The translations under genes were made by a program, and so were the position numbers. The notes under the pieces were generated by a model that saw only the letters and a program-made list of their open reading frames with translations, was not told the origin of the DNA and searched no databases. This document shows positions 12,101-21,660 of a stretch of 64,000 nt of DNA, in pieces. Source of the stretch: Pyxicephalus adspersus. Its lineage: Eukaryota > Chordata > Amphibia > Anura > Pyxicephalidae. The stretch is from the NCBI RefSeq assembly GCF_032062135.1, contig NC_092866.1, positions 29,048,292 to 29,112,291 on the forward strand, in the 5' to 3' direction. Positions within the stretch are counted from its first letter, which is position 1, and every line of letters starts with the position of its first letter.

Positions 12101-14352
12101 GACGCTGGACCCGATGGAAGACACCTCCAGACCGATCGACTGCTCTGCGGTATTGAAGGTGGATTTTTTTGTTTTGGCCACTTTTGAGATTACTTTTTTG
12201 CTTTACATTTTACTTTTGACCCCTACGTCACTACAGGACAAATAAGTATTTACTGAATACTTTGCAGGAAAAGCTTTCATCTAGTCTTTTAGTTTAGGGA
12301 CAACTCTTTTATAGACTTGTGTAAATGAGTATTTGCTTTTTAAATTCTTGTTTTCTGCTGTTCAAAACCAACAAATTCAAAACCAAATTAGCGCAAGTGA
12401 TAGGTTTATCATAGGAAAGTAATAGTAAAAAATTCATTCATAAAGTCATTTTTCCTGTAAGTCATAAACTTTTTTCCCTATCCCTATTTCATACATTTAC
12501 ACAGGATGCTTTTAGCATGTGTTGGCTAATGTCTTAAGTGATGTGAGCTGGCTAGTGTAATCGATTGACGTGGAGGAGGTAGGGGGTGCTTGTCAGATAT
12601 TTAGAATCCTAGCTAAGCATTCCTTTATTAAATGTGTCTTTTGCTTGCCATGTCTGCATTTTTTACAAAGTCTCCTGTAGATTATTGGGGCTTTTTTTTT
12701 TTGTTAAACATTCAACCATTACCTACCCACACAGATTTTATCATCTCCACTCACTGATAGCTGATCAGCATCTCCTCATGATTATTCAATGTCTTCTACC
12801 TAAGGATTCCAGCCCACAGACAGTGTTAGACATGCCATTCAAAATACTGTGCAAGGCAATCTAAAATAGTGATTTCTTCATCTAAATGAAGCTCTGGTCT
12901 CCCGATGATAGATTTTGTATTAACACACACACACTCACACTTGAAATAAGTAAATATTTACTTTATCAGCCTCTCAATTCAGACATCCTTTTAACAAGAT
13001 TGCATGTATAGTTATTTCTACTATGAAGTTTGTTTTGGCTTTATCGTATTTCTTTCCTCACTGACCTTTGCCTTTCAGTCAGCCATGTTTTTGCCCTCTT
13101 AACTTTCCTTTCACTCTCGGCTCTTCCATATATTTGTCCCTGTGTTATATACTGTGTGTTGCCAGGCGTGACTCCTCTAGGCATTCCTTGCATCTCAAGC
13201 TTATGTGGAAGACAAATGGGTAATTCTAAAAAAAAAAAGTAGCTGATAATACAGGAATGTTCTTGTTATGCTTGGTAAATTGCAAAATATCAGCATTACA
13301 TTGTTCAGTTAAAAACGGGATTCACCAGGGCTCTGTTGCCATTTAAAATTAGGTGGGCGTTTTTTTCACCAGCCATATGCAGCTTAAATGTTCACTAGAT
13401 TTGAAACAAACGAGCAGTTGTATTCTTGTATTGTTTATGCAAGCCTTTCTAGAACTTTTTAACTTGAAGGTACCCTTGAAATAAGTTTTAGACCTTCAGC
13501 AAACTCCAGTGATCTAAATGTCTTGGTTCACTAGATTGGTGATCATTGAGTGTCACTGATAACTAATCCGAGAGGTCCAAATTACTCATGACTCATGGTA
13601 CCCCTAGTAACCTTTGGAGAAACCCTAGTTGAGAAAACTTATTTATAAAGTTTATGCTATACAGATTAGTGTTTTTAGGCTCCCAACAGAAAAGTACATT
13701 AACATTTTTAAATTTGAACTGCTGTTTTGAATAGAGAAAAAAAAAGAAATTAAATGATGTGGTCTTTATGCCTTCTCCACAATCTGTCCTTTCACTGGCC
13801 TGCTTCTATTCCTGTTGCAGCGCTATACCTCTCACCCCTTCCTTGTTGCTGTCCCAAATGACTGAACACCTTACACTGACCACTCCATAAATAAGCGTGC
13901 ATGTTACCCGCAACCTAGTTCCCTACCCTGTTCTTTCCTTCAAATGAAAGCGTATGGTAAAGCTAAATTTTAGTTTGTTTTAGATTGCATATGGAAAGCT
14001 TAGCCACTCTTACAATGGGTGATGAACAAAAAAAAAAAAGAAAACAAAAACATGTCTTTTAACTTACCTCTTGTACAGTGTTGATGTGTTTCTTAATAAA
14101 ATTTTAGCTGCATTTTTTTTACATTAAAACTCACCTTTGTGTTTCGACAGCAGGCTTGCTACTGAACGCCGTTATTCAGAATTAGCTGACGATCGTCGTT
14201 TAACACGGGAATCAAAGGATCCTTTCCGCCGATCGCCACCTAAATCTCAGGACTTTCGTCGCATGACTGAATCGCAGTCCGATTACTCTTCATATGCTTA
14301 CAGTGATCTCATGAGAGGGTCTGCGCTATCTGGCTATCCACACCGTATGTAA
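5851..14352 (+). CDS. RBM14: RBM14 (RNA-binding motif protein 14, coactivator activator), three coding exons
   Basis: Joining 5851-6193, 8188-9169 and 14151-14352 gives one open frame of 508 codons plus stop. RRM1 has RNP2 IFVGYV (7-12) and RNP1 KQYAFVHM (38-45). RRM2 has RNP2 LFVDNV (83-88) and RNP1 KDYAFVHM (114-121). A low-complexity tail rich in SAYG/SYGSQ units follows, then the conserved islands RDRSPLRRSP and YERTRLSPP, and a C-terminus with RRSPPKS and DFRRM. This architecture and the three-exon layout match vertebrate RBM14, a nuclear paraspeckle protein that acts in transcription coactivation, splicing and centriole control. The tail is clearly shorter than in human RBM14 (669 aa), with fewer Tyr repeats. 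Intron phases are 1 and 2. The start is the ATG in a strong Kozak context. Confidence 0.92.
6926..7259. mobile_element. hAT-type non-autonomous transposon (MITE) with 8-bp target duplication
   Basis: The element begins CAGGGGTGTTGAAACTTT and ends with GACTTTGGACACGCCTG, which is an inverted version of the start. It is flanked by perfect 8-bp direct repeats GTTTATTA (6918-6925 and 7260-7267). An 8-bp duplication and CAGGGGTG-type ends are hallmarks of hAT elements. At 334 bp with no transposase it is non-autonomous. It lies within RBM14 intron 1. Confidence 0.85.
7560..7958. mobile_element. MITE with GCTAAGTC inverted ends
   Basis: The left end GCTAAGTCTATATGGACTG (from 7560) is matched by the reverse complement of the right end (GGACTA...CATGTAGACTTAGC, ending 7958). 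The interior is AT-rich with repeated TTTATAA-like words. There is no coding capacity. It lies within RBM14 intron 1. Confidence 0.6.
8188..9169 (+). CDS. RBM14: RBM14 coding exon 2 (rest of RRM2 and prion-like tail)
   Basis: Starts after CTACCTTAG and ends AAAAG|GTATGT. It completes codon 115 (Asp) and gives DYAFVHMEKE, LNGKEVKGKRIDVQMS, then the low-complexity region. Tyr-containing units include SAYG, AAYGSQ, TAYGARAS, EAYSTQ and SSYGSH between about residues 260 and 400. RDRSPLRRSP precedes them and YERTRLSPP follows, as in other vertebrate RBM14 proteins. Long open frames on the minus strand and in other + frames over this exon are shadows of its repetitive composition. Confidence 0.93.
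9960..11065. mobile_element. Large foldback (long inverted repeat) element
   Basis: Two arms of roughly 500 bp pair in opposite orientation around a centre near 10510. For example, the ATATGGGGATCA block at about 10105 matches the reverse complement of the block near 10915, and TTTGAACCACAATTT near 10318 matches the complement of the block near 10690. The middle carries two diverged direct copies of a roughly 145-bp unit, each with AATGATGCCATG (near 10440 and 10595). There is no transposase ORF. Weaker pairing may extend outward to about 9.8 and 11.2 kb. Confidence 0.65.
11245..11444. mobile_element. MITE with about 26-bp inverted ends
   Basis: The left end TTAGGCTGAATTCACATT continuing to GGCAGTAA is matched by the reverse complement of the right end (TTACTGCTAATGTGAACT, then AAGTCTAA). 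It is about 200 bp long and non-coding. It lies in RBM14 intron 2. Confidence 0.75.
11513..11690. repeat. (ATT)n tract plus TATATAGCGCC-family repeat, copy 2
   Basis: An ATT trinucleotide run (about 11513-11540) leads into TTTATATAGCGCCAACATA, ACGCAGCGCTGTACATTAAA and AAGAGCTTACAATCTAGTAG. It is the same family as 2.85-3.05 kb and is better preserved here. Confidence 0.7.
11823..12309. mobile_element. MITE with AAAGTGTACCTAAACT inverted ends
   Basis: Begins AAAGTGTACCTAAACTCA. The reverse complement of its end reads AAAGAGTTGTCCCTAAACTA, an imperfect terminal inverted repeat. It is about 490 bp long. Short ORFs on both strands inside (11941-12156, 11999-12181) carry no recognisable domain. 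Confidence 0.6.
13440..13640. repeat. Decayed hAT-like repeat
   Basis: The left end GCCTTTCTAGAACTTTTTAA and the reverse complement of the right end (TTTTCTCAACTAGGGTTTCT) resemble the ends of the repeat at 40.26-40.50 kb. It is non-coding debris in RBM14 intron 2. Confidence 0.4.
14151..14352 (+). CDS. RBM14: RBM14 coding exon 3 (C-terminus) with NAGNAG acceptor
   Basis: The acceptor region reads TTTCGACAGCAG|GCTTGC, so splicing could use either AG. Using the first gives exon start 14151 and residues S442-R-L-A-T-E-R-R-Y; using the second (14154) drops one serine and leaves the rest unchanged. The exon encodes RYSELADDRRL, RRSPPKS, DFRRM and ends YPHRM followed by TAA (14350-14352). These motifs match the vertebrate RBM14 C-terminus. 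Confidence 0.9.
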
Positions 14353-15800
14353 TACCATGATAGGGTATCTGGAAATGGTTTGCAAATTGATGAAAAATTT
14401 GAATTTCTAATTTGGACTTTTTTTTAATAACATTTTTGCTCATGCATTTAGATAACCATATTCACTGGTTGGTAAAAAGGTCACATAGACAAACTTACCT
14501 GCTAAAAGAAGAGTCATTATATTTATATTTCTAGTGGTTTAACATCAGCTCTTCTGGTCGCTACCCATACCCAACCATACAGATTGGTCTGTACCTATTT
14601 TCCTCAGTGGCCAAAATTGTGGTATTCATGCAGGGACTGGCAAGGTAGCAGCATTTAAACAAGCGGTTGGATAGGTAGGTACAGTAAAGTACATTTGTCA
14701 AGTACTTAATTCTATACATGAAACATCTGCTTTAGGACTCTGATATAACGTAGATTGACGGTGCCTCAGCTGAAATTGACAACGTAGTTGTCAGTTCAAT
14801 CCCATGTTTCCAAATGACTAAATATGTTATGTTTCCACAGTCTTCTTGAAAAAATAAAGATTTTAGTTTTCTAAAGTTACTACACAATACTTTAACATTT
14901 AACCTGCTTAAAGGTATGCTATTGAATAGGCATTTTACCCTTCATTGCACAGCAGTTAAATTGAAGTACTATATATATATATATATATATATGACACAAA
15001 TTATTGTTTGTGAATATTTCTCATGTTTTGCTTTCAATGGTAACTGGACATATACATTGAAGAATGCCAGATCTACAGGTATTGCAACAATAGGTCGGTA
15101 TACTTGCATAACTTTGGTTTACAGTTCAACACAAGACTTGGGGTTAAATGTGAATTTACCTATCTGTTTCATGTGCAGTTTTTTTGTGCCTGGGGCATCT
15201 TAATGGAATTAGCCTAAATGAGAAGATTTAGGTCAGCAGACTGGAAGCAGTGCAGATGCATTTTTTTTGTTTTTTGCATGACATTATATCCGCTGTAAAT
15301 GGCTTGACATTTTTTTTTCCTTGCAATTTTACATATACTTTTTTGGTCCGAAGATGCAGGATGCATCATTCAGTGTAATGATTTTGGTCTAGATGCCTGC
15401 AAGCTTTGAGCACTGGTATTTGATTCATCCAAATTTTTATGGGTGTACTGGGTAAGATCAGAGGCTTGCAGCACTGGTGTAAAACATTTATACTTTTAAT
15501 ATTTAAAACAAATGCAATGTTTTTTTTTAAATCTTTTCTTTGTAAATATAAAGCACTGCATCGATAGATTTAGGAATCGGGACCCCATCACTTCAATTTT
15601 ATGTTATGTATTGTGTTGTGTGTTACATATTGTGGAGCACAGGACAGGATTAAATATTACAGTTTCTATACAAATATTACCTAGTTTTCATATTACATGT
15701 TTGGATTCTTTTTTTGCATGTGTTTGTAACTAATAAAATGCACCTTTTTGTATTTTTGGTAAAGAAAAAATAAAATGTTTAATTTCTGTATTAAATTACA
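14353..15800 (+). other. RBM14: RBM14 3' UTR and downstream flank, candidate poly(A) signals
   Basis: AATAAA occurs at 14853-14858, 15732-15737 and 15769-15774. The last two are close together and followed by T-rich sequence, so they are the best candidates for the main cleavage region. A (TA)n run lies at about 14971-14993. No second gene is visible. Which signal is used cannot be told from sequence. Confidence 0.45.
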
Positions 15801-15919
15801 TTTAGGTTCCTGATTCATTTATTTATATCATTGTAAATGACAAATATGGTTAGTAAATATTGGCAGTTTTTTAATACATAGTCTATCTTTATCTTAATCT
15901 TCTCCCAACTTTGTGCATC

Positions 15920-16440
15920 TAATAATTAAAGCTGAACTCTGCCAGTGAGAACGGCCAACTGCTCATGCATAGGATGATGGAGAGTTGCAAAGACAGGAGG
16001 CTTGTGAAGGAGGAGCACAGACACAGGACTGTGCTGCAGTGTGTGTTTTTTTTATTTTTTTTTCCTCCTCCCCCCTTTTTTTGTCTTAACATACAGTGCA
16101 GGATTGCCAGACATCCTGATTAGGATGTCTAAGGTTATAAATTTGTGTTTCCTTTAAAGTACATGAAAACCATTTTACAGTATATCATAAACAGGTAAGT
16201 TTCCCTACCTCCAAAGACTTATTTAAATGAATAGATCAATGGGGTTGTCCAGTCCTTAAAGACACCGGGGGAACACATTTTTTGTTGAGTTAGATCTTAC
16301 ACTTGTTTTTTACTAAATTTTGGGTGGTGAATACAGAAATGACCCAAGTTTTTTGCTATCACATCCAGTTTTTACATTACAGGGTACCCTTTATTTTTGT
16401 CAAAAAACAAAAATTTTACATACAATAAAAAAAATGAAAT
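15920..16440. other. Intergenic, repeat-like but unassigned
   Basis: Begins with TTAAAGCTGAACTCTGCCAG and contains poly(T) and CCCCCC tracts. It may be another MITE but I could not find a convincing matching end. No ORF is supported. Confidence 0.3.
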
Positions 16441-16455
16441 AACTTGAATGTACTT

Positions 16456-17002
16456 TTTATTTACATTTATTTTGTTCATACAAAGGATTTATTGTTACTC
16501 TGACATTTTTTTTTACAGTAAAACATTTGAAAGTTAATTCGGTAAGCGGTTAAGGTAAAACTTTACACTTTGACGAGGCGGTGCTGAGAAGTTCCTGGCT
16601 TTGCCCAGAAAGAAGAGAGCTGGAGTTATGAAATAACACATTCTACTCATTCCCCACTGAGACTGATGCACTTGGTACAATGTAGTTGCAGCTTTCCTAC
16701 ACATCAAAAGAAAGTCCTTTGGTTGGGCCGCAAACCAGCTCTATGAGCATCTTTGACATCAGAAATGTCCTCAAGACAATGGCCTTTCAGATGTTTCTTC
16801 CAGAACAGATAATAGTCCGAAGGGGCCAGGTCAGGTGAGTAGGGTGAATGGTGGACCAATTGGAAACCCAGGGTGTTCAATTTGGCAGCCACAACGTTGA
16901 AAGTGTGCGCAGGTGCTTTGTCCTGCAAAAAAAGGTTTCTTTTGGTCAACCTCCATGGCGTTTCGTCTTAATTGCCTCCTTCAGCTGGTCCAGGTGGTTA
17001 GC
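16456..17002 (-). repeat. Duplicated segment, copy A (dead-gene tail plus mariner 3' half)
   Basis: This stretch matches 18691-19194 in the same orientation. The match covers about 118 bp outside the mariner end (16456-16573) as well as the mariner 3' half, and stops at the shared GGTGGTTAGC. Because the non-mariner flank is shared, the second copy arose by duplication of this locus and not by a second transposition. Confidence 0.75.
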
Positions 17003-18146
17003 TGTCCGGTGATACTAGAGTCCTGAGGTAGGTAGTCCACCAACAAAATACCGTCTTTATTATTTTTTTGACAAATTTCTGGGTTCGGAACTTCTTTAGC
17101 CATGGGGACCCGCTTTGGCGCTATTCCTTTGACTGTTCGTTGGTTTAAGGATCATACCCTGTTTCCCCGATTATAAGGCACTGTCTTATATTTTTTGTTA
17201 CCGGTAATTAAGTGTAGGGATCTCCGTTAGGGCAGGGATCAGCAGCGTGCTTCCTGGTTCAGAATCGCGGGGGCGCGTGTGCCGGCTTTTTACTTTCAGT
17301 TTGGCTCTGCACTGCAGCCAGGATGAGACGCGCTGCAGCCAGCATCAAGGAGACACACACAGGATCGGATATCGGGGGATGTCTTATTCACGGGTGAGTG
17401 TCTTATTTTAATTATTTTTTCAAAAAGCGGGGGTGGCTTATTTAATGGGGATGACTTAAAATCGGGAAACACGGTAGATGTGGAGCCAGGTTTCATCCTC
17501 TGTCACTAACCTAGCCAAAAATTCCTGTACAGCTTCAAAATGAGCCAAAACAGCTTTGGATGCTTCAACTTGTTCCTTCTTCTGATCACTGTTCAAACAT
17601 TTTGGCACCCACTTTGCTGAAAGCTTGCGCATGTCTAGGATAGTGGTGATAACAAACCCAACACGCTCCTGTGAGATGTCAAGTTTCTGGGCTATCTTTT
17701 TTGCGGATATTCACTGGTTCTCAATAATCAGCTCATGGACAGCATCACAGGTTGCCAGGATCAGTTGAGGTTGGGGGGCGCCCACTGCGGGGCTCATCTT
17801 CAACAGTGAAATGCCCAGTCTTGAAACGAGATATCCAGGTTTTGACAGTGTTGTAGGAAGGACAATTCTCCCCCAGTGTTTGTGACATCTCAGTGTGAAT
17901 GTCTTTTGCTGACTTTCCCTGGAGAAACAAAAACTTCATGACAGCCTGTAACTCCAACGACGTAAAACTTGCTTGTGCCTCTGCCATCACAGCTTCTCAC
18001 TAAAAGAAAAAACAGTTTTAAGAATTGCAAAGACCTAATATTTGCACAGTTACACATTAAGATAATAGGCTATCATATGCCCCACACTTAATTTTTCTAC
18101 TTCATCTGGAAGGGGGCTAACCCAGGAACTTTTCAGCACCCCCTCG
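16574..18146 (-). mobile_element. mariner transposon (D34D), degenerate, interrupted by a MITE
   Basis: The left end CGAGGCGGTGCTGAGAAGTT is matched by the reverse complement of the right end CGAGGGGGTGCTGAAAAGTT (ending 18146), so both terminal inverted repeats are present. TA follows the right end; the left has GA, probably a mutated TA. The minus-strand frame encodes the helix-turn-helix N-terminus (EMSQTLGENCPSYNTVKTWI, 17745-17990) and the catalytic part FLQDKAPAH ... HSPYSPDLAPSDYYLF (16704-16949). The spacing from the D of QDK to the D of PSD is 34 residues, the mariner D34D signature. The frame is broken and a MITE sits at 17157-17474, so it is inactive. Confidence 0.9.
17157..17474. 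mobile_element. MITE nested inside the mariner (CCCTGTTTCCCCGATTATAAG ends)
   Basis: The left end CCTGTTTCCCCGATTATAAG and the reverse complement of the right end (CCGTGTTTCCCGATTTTAAG) form a terminal inverted repeat. TA dinucleotides flank it at 17155-17156 and 17475-17476. It is 318 bp long and non-coding. Mariner sequence resumes directly on both sides, so it inserted after the mariner did. Confidence 0.85.
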
Positions 18147-20150
18147 TAGCTTTTCCTGGAGTGTTCAGTGTTCGGATAATCCCGCTGGATGCTCCAACAA
18201 TAGTCAGCCATCATATGTACATCCTATCTACCCTGATACTGTCCTTGTATGACCTTCAAATCTTGTTGGAATCGTTCACCTTGCTCATCACTGACTGCAC
18301 CAAGGTTTTACGGGAAGTTAGAAAGATGGCTATGCAGAAAATGCACCTTGATGCTCATATTGCTACCAAGCATTTTGTAGCTCTCCAATAGTTTCTGGAC
18401 ATGTTCTGTGTAATTATTTGCTCCTGTGTTTCTAAGAATGTCTGTGACAATGGCTTTGAATAATAACCAAACATACTTTTCGACTTCTGACATTGTGCTG
18501 ATGAAATGTTCATCTTTGATGAGCTGCTGAATCTGTGGACTATTTTTACAAATGACAGGCTAGGAAATGCGAAAATGAGGTACTTGAAACAGTCTTTCAG
18601 TTGACAAAGCTTTAACTAACTGCTTTATCAGACCCAGTTTCATGTGCAGAGACGGGAATATAAAATTCTTTCTATCAACAAGATATACTGTTTATTTACA
18701 TTTCTTTTGTTCATACAAGGGATTTATTGTTACTCTTGACATTTTTGAGACATTTGAAAGTTAATTCAGTAGGCGGTTAAGGTAAAAATTTACACTTTGA
18801 CAAGGCGGTGCTGAGAAGTTCCTGGCTTTGCCCAGAAAGAAGAGAGCCAGAGTTATGAAATAACACATTTATTCAACTCATTCCCCACTAAGACTGATGC
18901 ACTTGGTACAGCCTAGTTGCAGCTTTTCTAGACTTCAAAAAAAAGTTTGGGCCGCAAACCAGCTCTCTGAGCATCCTTGACATCAGAAATGTCCTCAAAA
19001 CAATGCCCCTTCAGGTCAGGTGAGTAGGGGGGATGGTGGACCAATTGGAAACCCAGGGTGTTCAATTTGGCAGCCACAACGTTGGAAGTGTGCGCAGGTG
19101 CATTGTCTTGCAAAAAAAGGATCCCTTTGGTCAACTTTCCACAGCGTTTGTCGTTTGTCTTAATGGCCTCCTTCAGCTGGTCCAGGTGGTTAGCATAATA
19201 CTGCACAGATAACAGGGATACTTGGTATATCCCTGTTGCTGACCAAGAAGGAAGCATACCATTTTAGGGTCAACACAGATTACCCAATTGTGTTGATGAT
19301 ATTGCAACAACTCAATGACTCTATGTCTGCATATTCTTCACAAGGACAAACTGAATGGCCAATGTGGACTGACCCAAATATATTGCCATTGTGAAGGAGG
19401 ACACACTTTAAGCTCCGCTTTGAGCTATCGATGAAAAGTCGCCATTCATTTGAGGTATAGATTGGAATTCCTAATTCCTCTATTAAATTAGGTATGTTAT
19501 GGCAATACACAAAGCCACTGTCAGTTCTAAAGTACTGCAGAAATGCAATTTTTCAGGTTCAAAAGTATGATACCTTTGTTCCTTTTTTAAGCAAGTTTTT
19601 CTCACTCATTCTTGATGCTAGGAGTTCTGGAACCTTCTTTGATAGTCCCAATTCACGTACCAAATCACTCAACTCATGCTGATCAAATCACTTACGAGCA
19701 GAGTCCTCTTCAATTTCAAACTCTTCATTATTGTTGTCACCTAGTTCATCACCATAATCATGTTCTTCAAGAGTGGGTAGTGTAACGAAAACCGGCACTG
19801 GGATTTCATCTGAATGAGCCACTGGGCCTATAGCCGATGGTAGACTAGGATACTATGTTACATTTATTTTTCTTGTTATATCCTGAAGTTTTCACTATAC
19901 AAAAATAACAGTCACCCAAATGATCTGGCTCTCGCCAAACTATAGGTATACCAAATGACATCTTATCACGTGTTCCCTTTGTCCACATCCGTAAACCCTT
20001 GACACACTGTTTGCACACCTTATGAGGGGCCCAAGACTTATCTTGATCACCAAGATCAACTTTGAAATATGCCAAATAGGCTTGCTCTACAAATGTTCTG
20101 ATGTTCGCACTTTGACTGGGAATAGTGAAACTGCCACAGATAGACAAATG
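18147..20150 (-). pseudogene. Dead gene of an unidentified multicopy family, minus strand
   Basis: Reading the minus strand with frameshifts gives, in order: FTIPSQSANIRTFVEQAYLAYF and KQCVKGLRMWTKGTRDKMSF with C-x2-C pairs (19845-20147); ELSDLVRELGLSKKVPELLA and MSEKNLLKKGTKVS (about 19560-19680); YCHNIPNLIEELGI, EWRLFIDSSKRSLKCVLLHN (19280-19510); VDPKMVCFLLGQQQGYTKYP ending at a CYLC motif (about 19195-19270). After a foreign insert come LHMKLGLIKQLVKAL (about 18610-18665), NMSIKVHFLHSHL and NLGAVSDEQGERFQQDL, MMADYCW (18150-18330). Several in-frame stops show it is dead. I recall this domain order from uncharacterised, often multicopy proteins of arthropods, cnidarians and vertebrates. 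I suspect a transposon-borne gene but cannot name the family. Confidence 0.65.
18691..19194 (-). repeat. Duplicated segment, copy B, inserted in the dead gene
   Basis: Matches 16456-17002, including the flank outside the mariner end and the mariner 3' half (minus-strand ORF 18928-19257, with FLQDNAPAH and HHPPYSPDL). A roughly 35-bp deletion removes the APSDYYLF catalytic segment. It lies between the CYLC-encoding and LHMKLGL-encoding parts of the dead gene, where a few dozen codons expected between them appear to be missing. Confidence 0.75.
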
Positions 20151-20555
20151 ATCCAGGATTGTTTAGGCACTTACGACAAAAAACAGCAGACCCAGACCAG
20201 TAGAAAAATAAAAGTTGCTTATTCACGAAGTAGAGCAGCGCACAACCTCTGACCACACTGACTTGTGGCACTGGCGTGTAAATCAATAGTTTATACAATT
20301 CCAAGCTACAGTAATTTCATTAATATAGGCAGTAGAGAAAAAACTGATTTGACAGAAGAAAACTAACTGCACTTTCAGAATCAGCATACCTATTTTAGTA
20401 TAAATAAGCTTAAAAATTCAAGTCAACAAAAAATATACCCTAAATTGTTCTCCAGTGATATTTAACAGAAATTGTTAAATTTCACTGTGCATTGTGTTTG
20501 TTTCAATCCTTTAGAGACCGCATAGTGTAATATTTAGTGTCAGACAAACTTGTGA

Positions 20556-20600
20556 TGTTACCGTATTTTTCGGACCATAAGACGCACTTTTTTTGGGGTA
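20556..20600. mobile_element. MITE terminus (ACCGTATTTTTCGGACCATAAG)
   Basis: ACCGTATTTTTCGGACCATA followed by AGACGCACTTTTTTT is a terminal sequence I recognise as a widespread vertebrate MITE end. Only this end is present. It fuses directly to the truncated CR1 at about 20598, so it marks a breakpoint. Confidence 0.6.
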
Positions 20601-20729
20601 CACCACTAATAACCTTAGACCATTCAGAGTATGAATCATTATTTACAACTCTCTGGATGTGATCTTTAAGCCAGTACTCTATCCTATTACAGATTGACTT
20701 TTCTAAACCTATCGACCCTAACTTGCATA

Positions 20730-21290
20730 TTAACCGTCTGTGGGGTACAGTGTCAAATGCTTTAGCAAGTCCAAGTACACTATATCAACTGCTATTCCAC
20801 TGTCTACCTGTGTACTTACTTCCTCATAAAAAGAGACTAAATTTGTTTGACAACTTCTGTCTTTCTTGAAGCCATGCTGACTATCACTTATAATGTTATT
20901 TTCAAGCAGAAACTTCTCTATGTGGCTCTTTATTAAACCCTCCAAGACCTTTCCAACTATGGACGTTAAACTAATGGGTCTGTAGTTACCTGGTAATGAC
21001 TTTGCTCCCTTGATGAAGATAGGAACCACGTTGGCCTTACGCCAATCCATCAGTACCTTGCCAGTGACTAAAGAGTCTCTAAAAATTAGAAATAATGGCT
21101 TTGAAATAACTGAGCTGAGCTCTTTGAGGACACGTGGATGTAATCCATCAGGTCCTGGTGCTTTGTCAACCTTAATTTTTCCCAGCTGTTTCTCAATCAT
21201 ATCAATTATAAGCCATTGCGACTCATTGAAGGCAGTGACATTGCTATTGTGAATTTGAACTTGAGCTCTGCCATTTTCCTTCGTGTACAC
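20730..21290 (-). pseudogene. CR1 reverse transcriptase, N-terminal part
   Basis: Contains KAPGPDGLHPRVLKEL, LMDWRKANVVPIF, NYRPISLTSIVGKVLE, QHGFKKDRSCQTNL and DIVYLDLLKHLTL. These are the fingers and palm motifs of a CR1-clade non-LTR reverse transcriptase up to the first catalytic Asp region (YLDLLK in place of the usual YLDFAKAFD). The frame shifts just after this and the catalytic second half is absent. Inactive. Confidence 0.85.
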
Positions 21291-21660
21291 AGAGCTAAAA
21301 AAAAGTGTTTAGTAAATCTGCCTTGTCGTTATCCTCAGTTACCAACCTAGCGACATCCTTTAAGGGGCCTACATGCTCAGATGTGATCTTTTTGCTATTA
21401 ATATATTTGAAACAATTTTTGGGGTTTGCCTTACTTTCCTTTGCAATCTGTCTTTCATTTTGAAGTTTTGCACATTTTATCTCCTTTTTTACATTTTTGT
21501 TATATTCTTTATAGGTTTCAAATGATGAAGGTTATCCTTCATTTTTATATTTATATAAATGCCTCTTTTCTTGTTCCTTATGGCTTTTTTAACATCAGCT
21601 GTGAGCCAAAGAGGTTTTAATTTTGGCCTCTTAAATTTATTACCCATTGGAATATATTTT

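Larger units (their letters stand above)
9170..14150 (+). other. RBM14: RBM14 intron 2
   Basis: A GT...AG intron of about 5 kb. It carries a large foldback element (about 9.96-11.07 kb), two MITEs (11245-11444, 11823-12309), a TATATAGCGCC-family repeat (11.51-11.69 kb) and hAT debris (13.44-13.64 kb). The short ORFs inside show no recognisable domain. Confidence 0.8.

Noticed and set aside
5851..14352. Assignment of the RRM gene to RBM4
   Set aside because: RBM4 has a CCHC zinc knuckle and Ala-rich tail. Here there is a Tyr-rich tail with RDRSPLRRSP and YERTRLSPP, as in RBM14.
18690..19260. Second independent mariner insertion
   Set aside because: The shared flank outside the terminal repeat and the missing right end argue for duplication of the first copy's junction.
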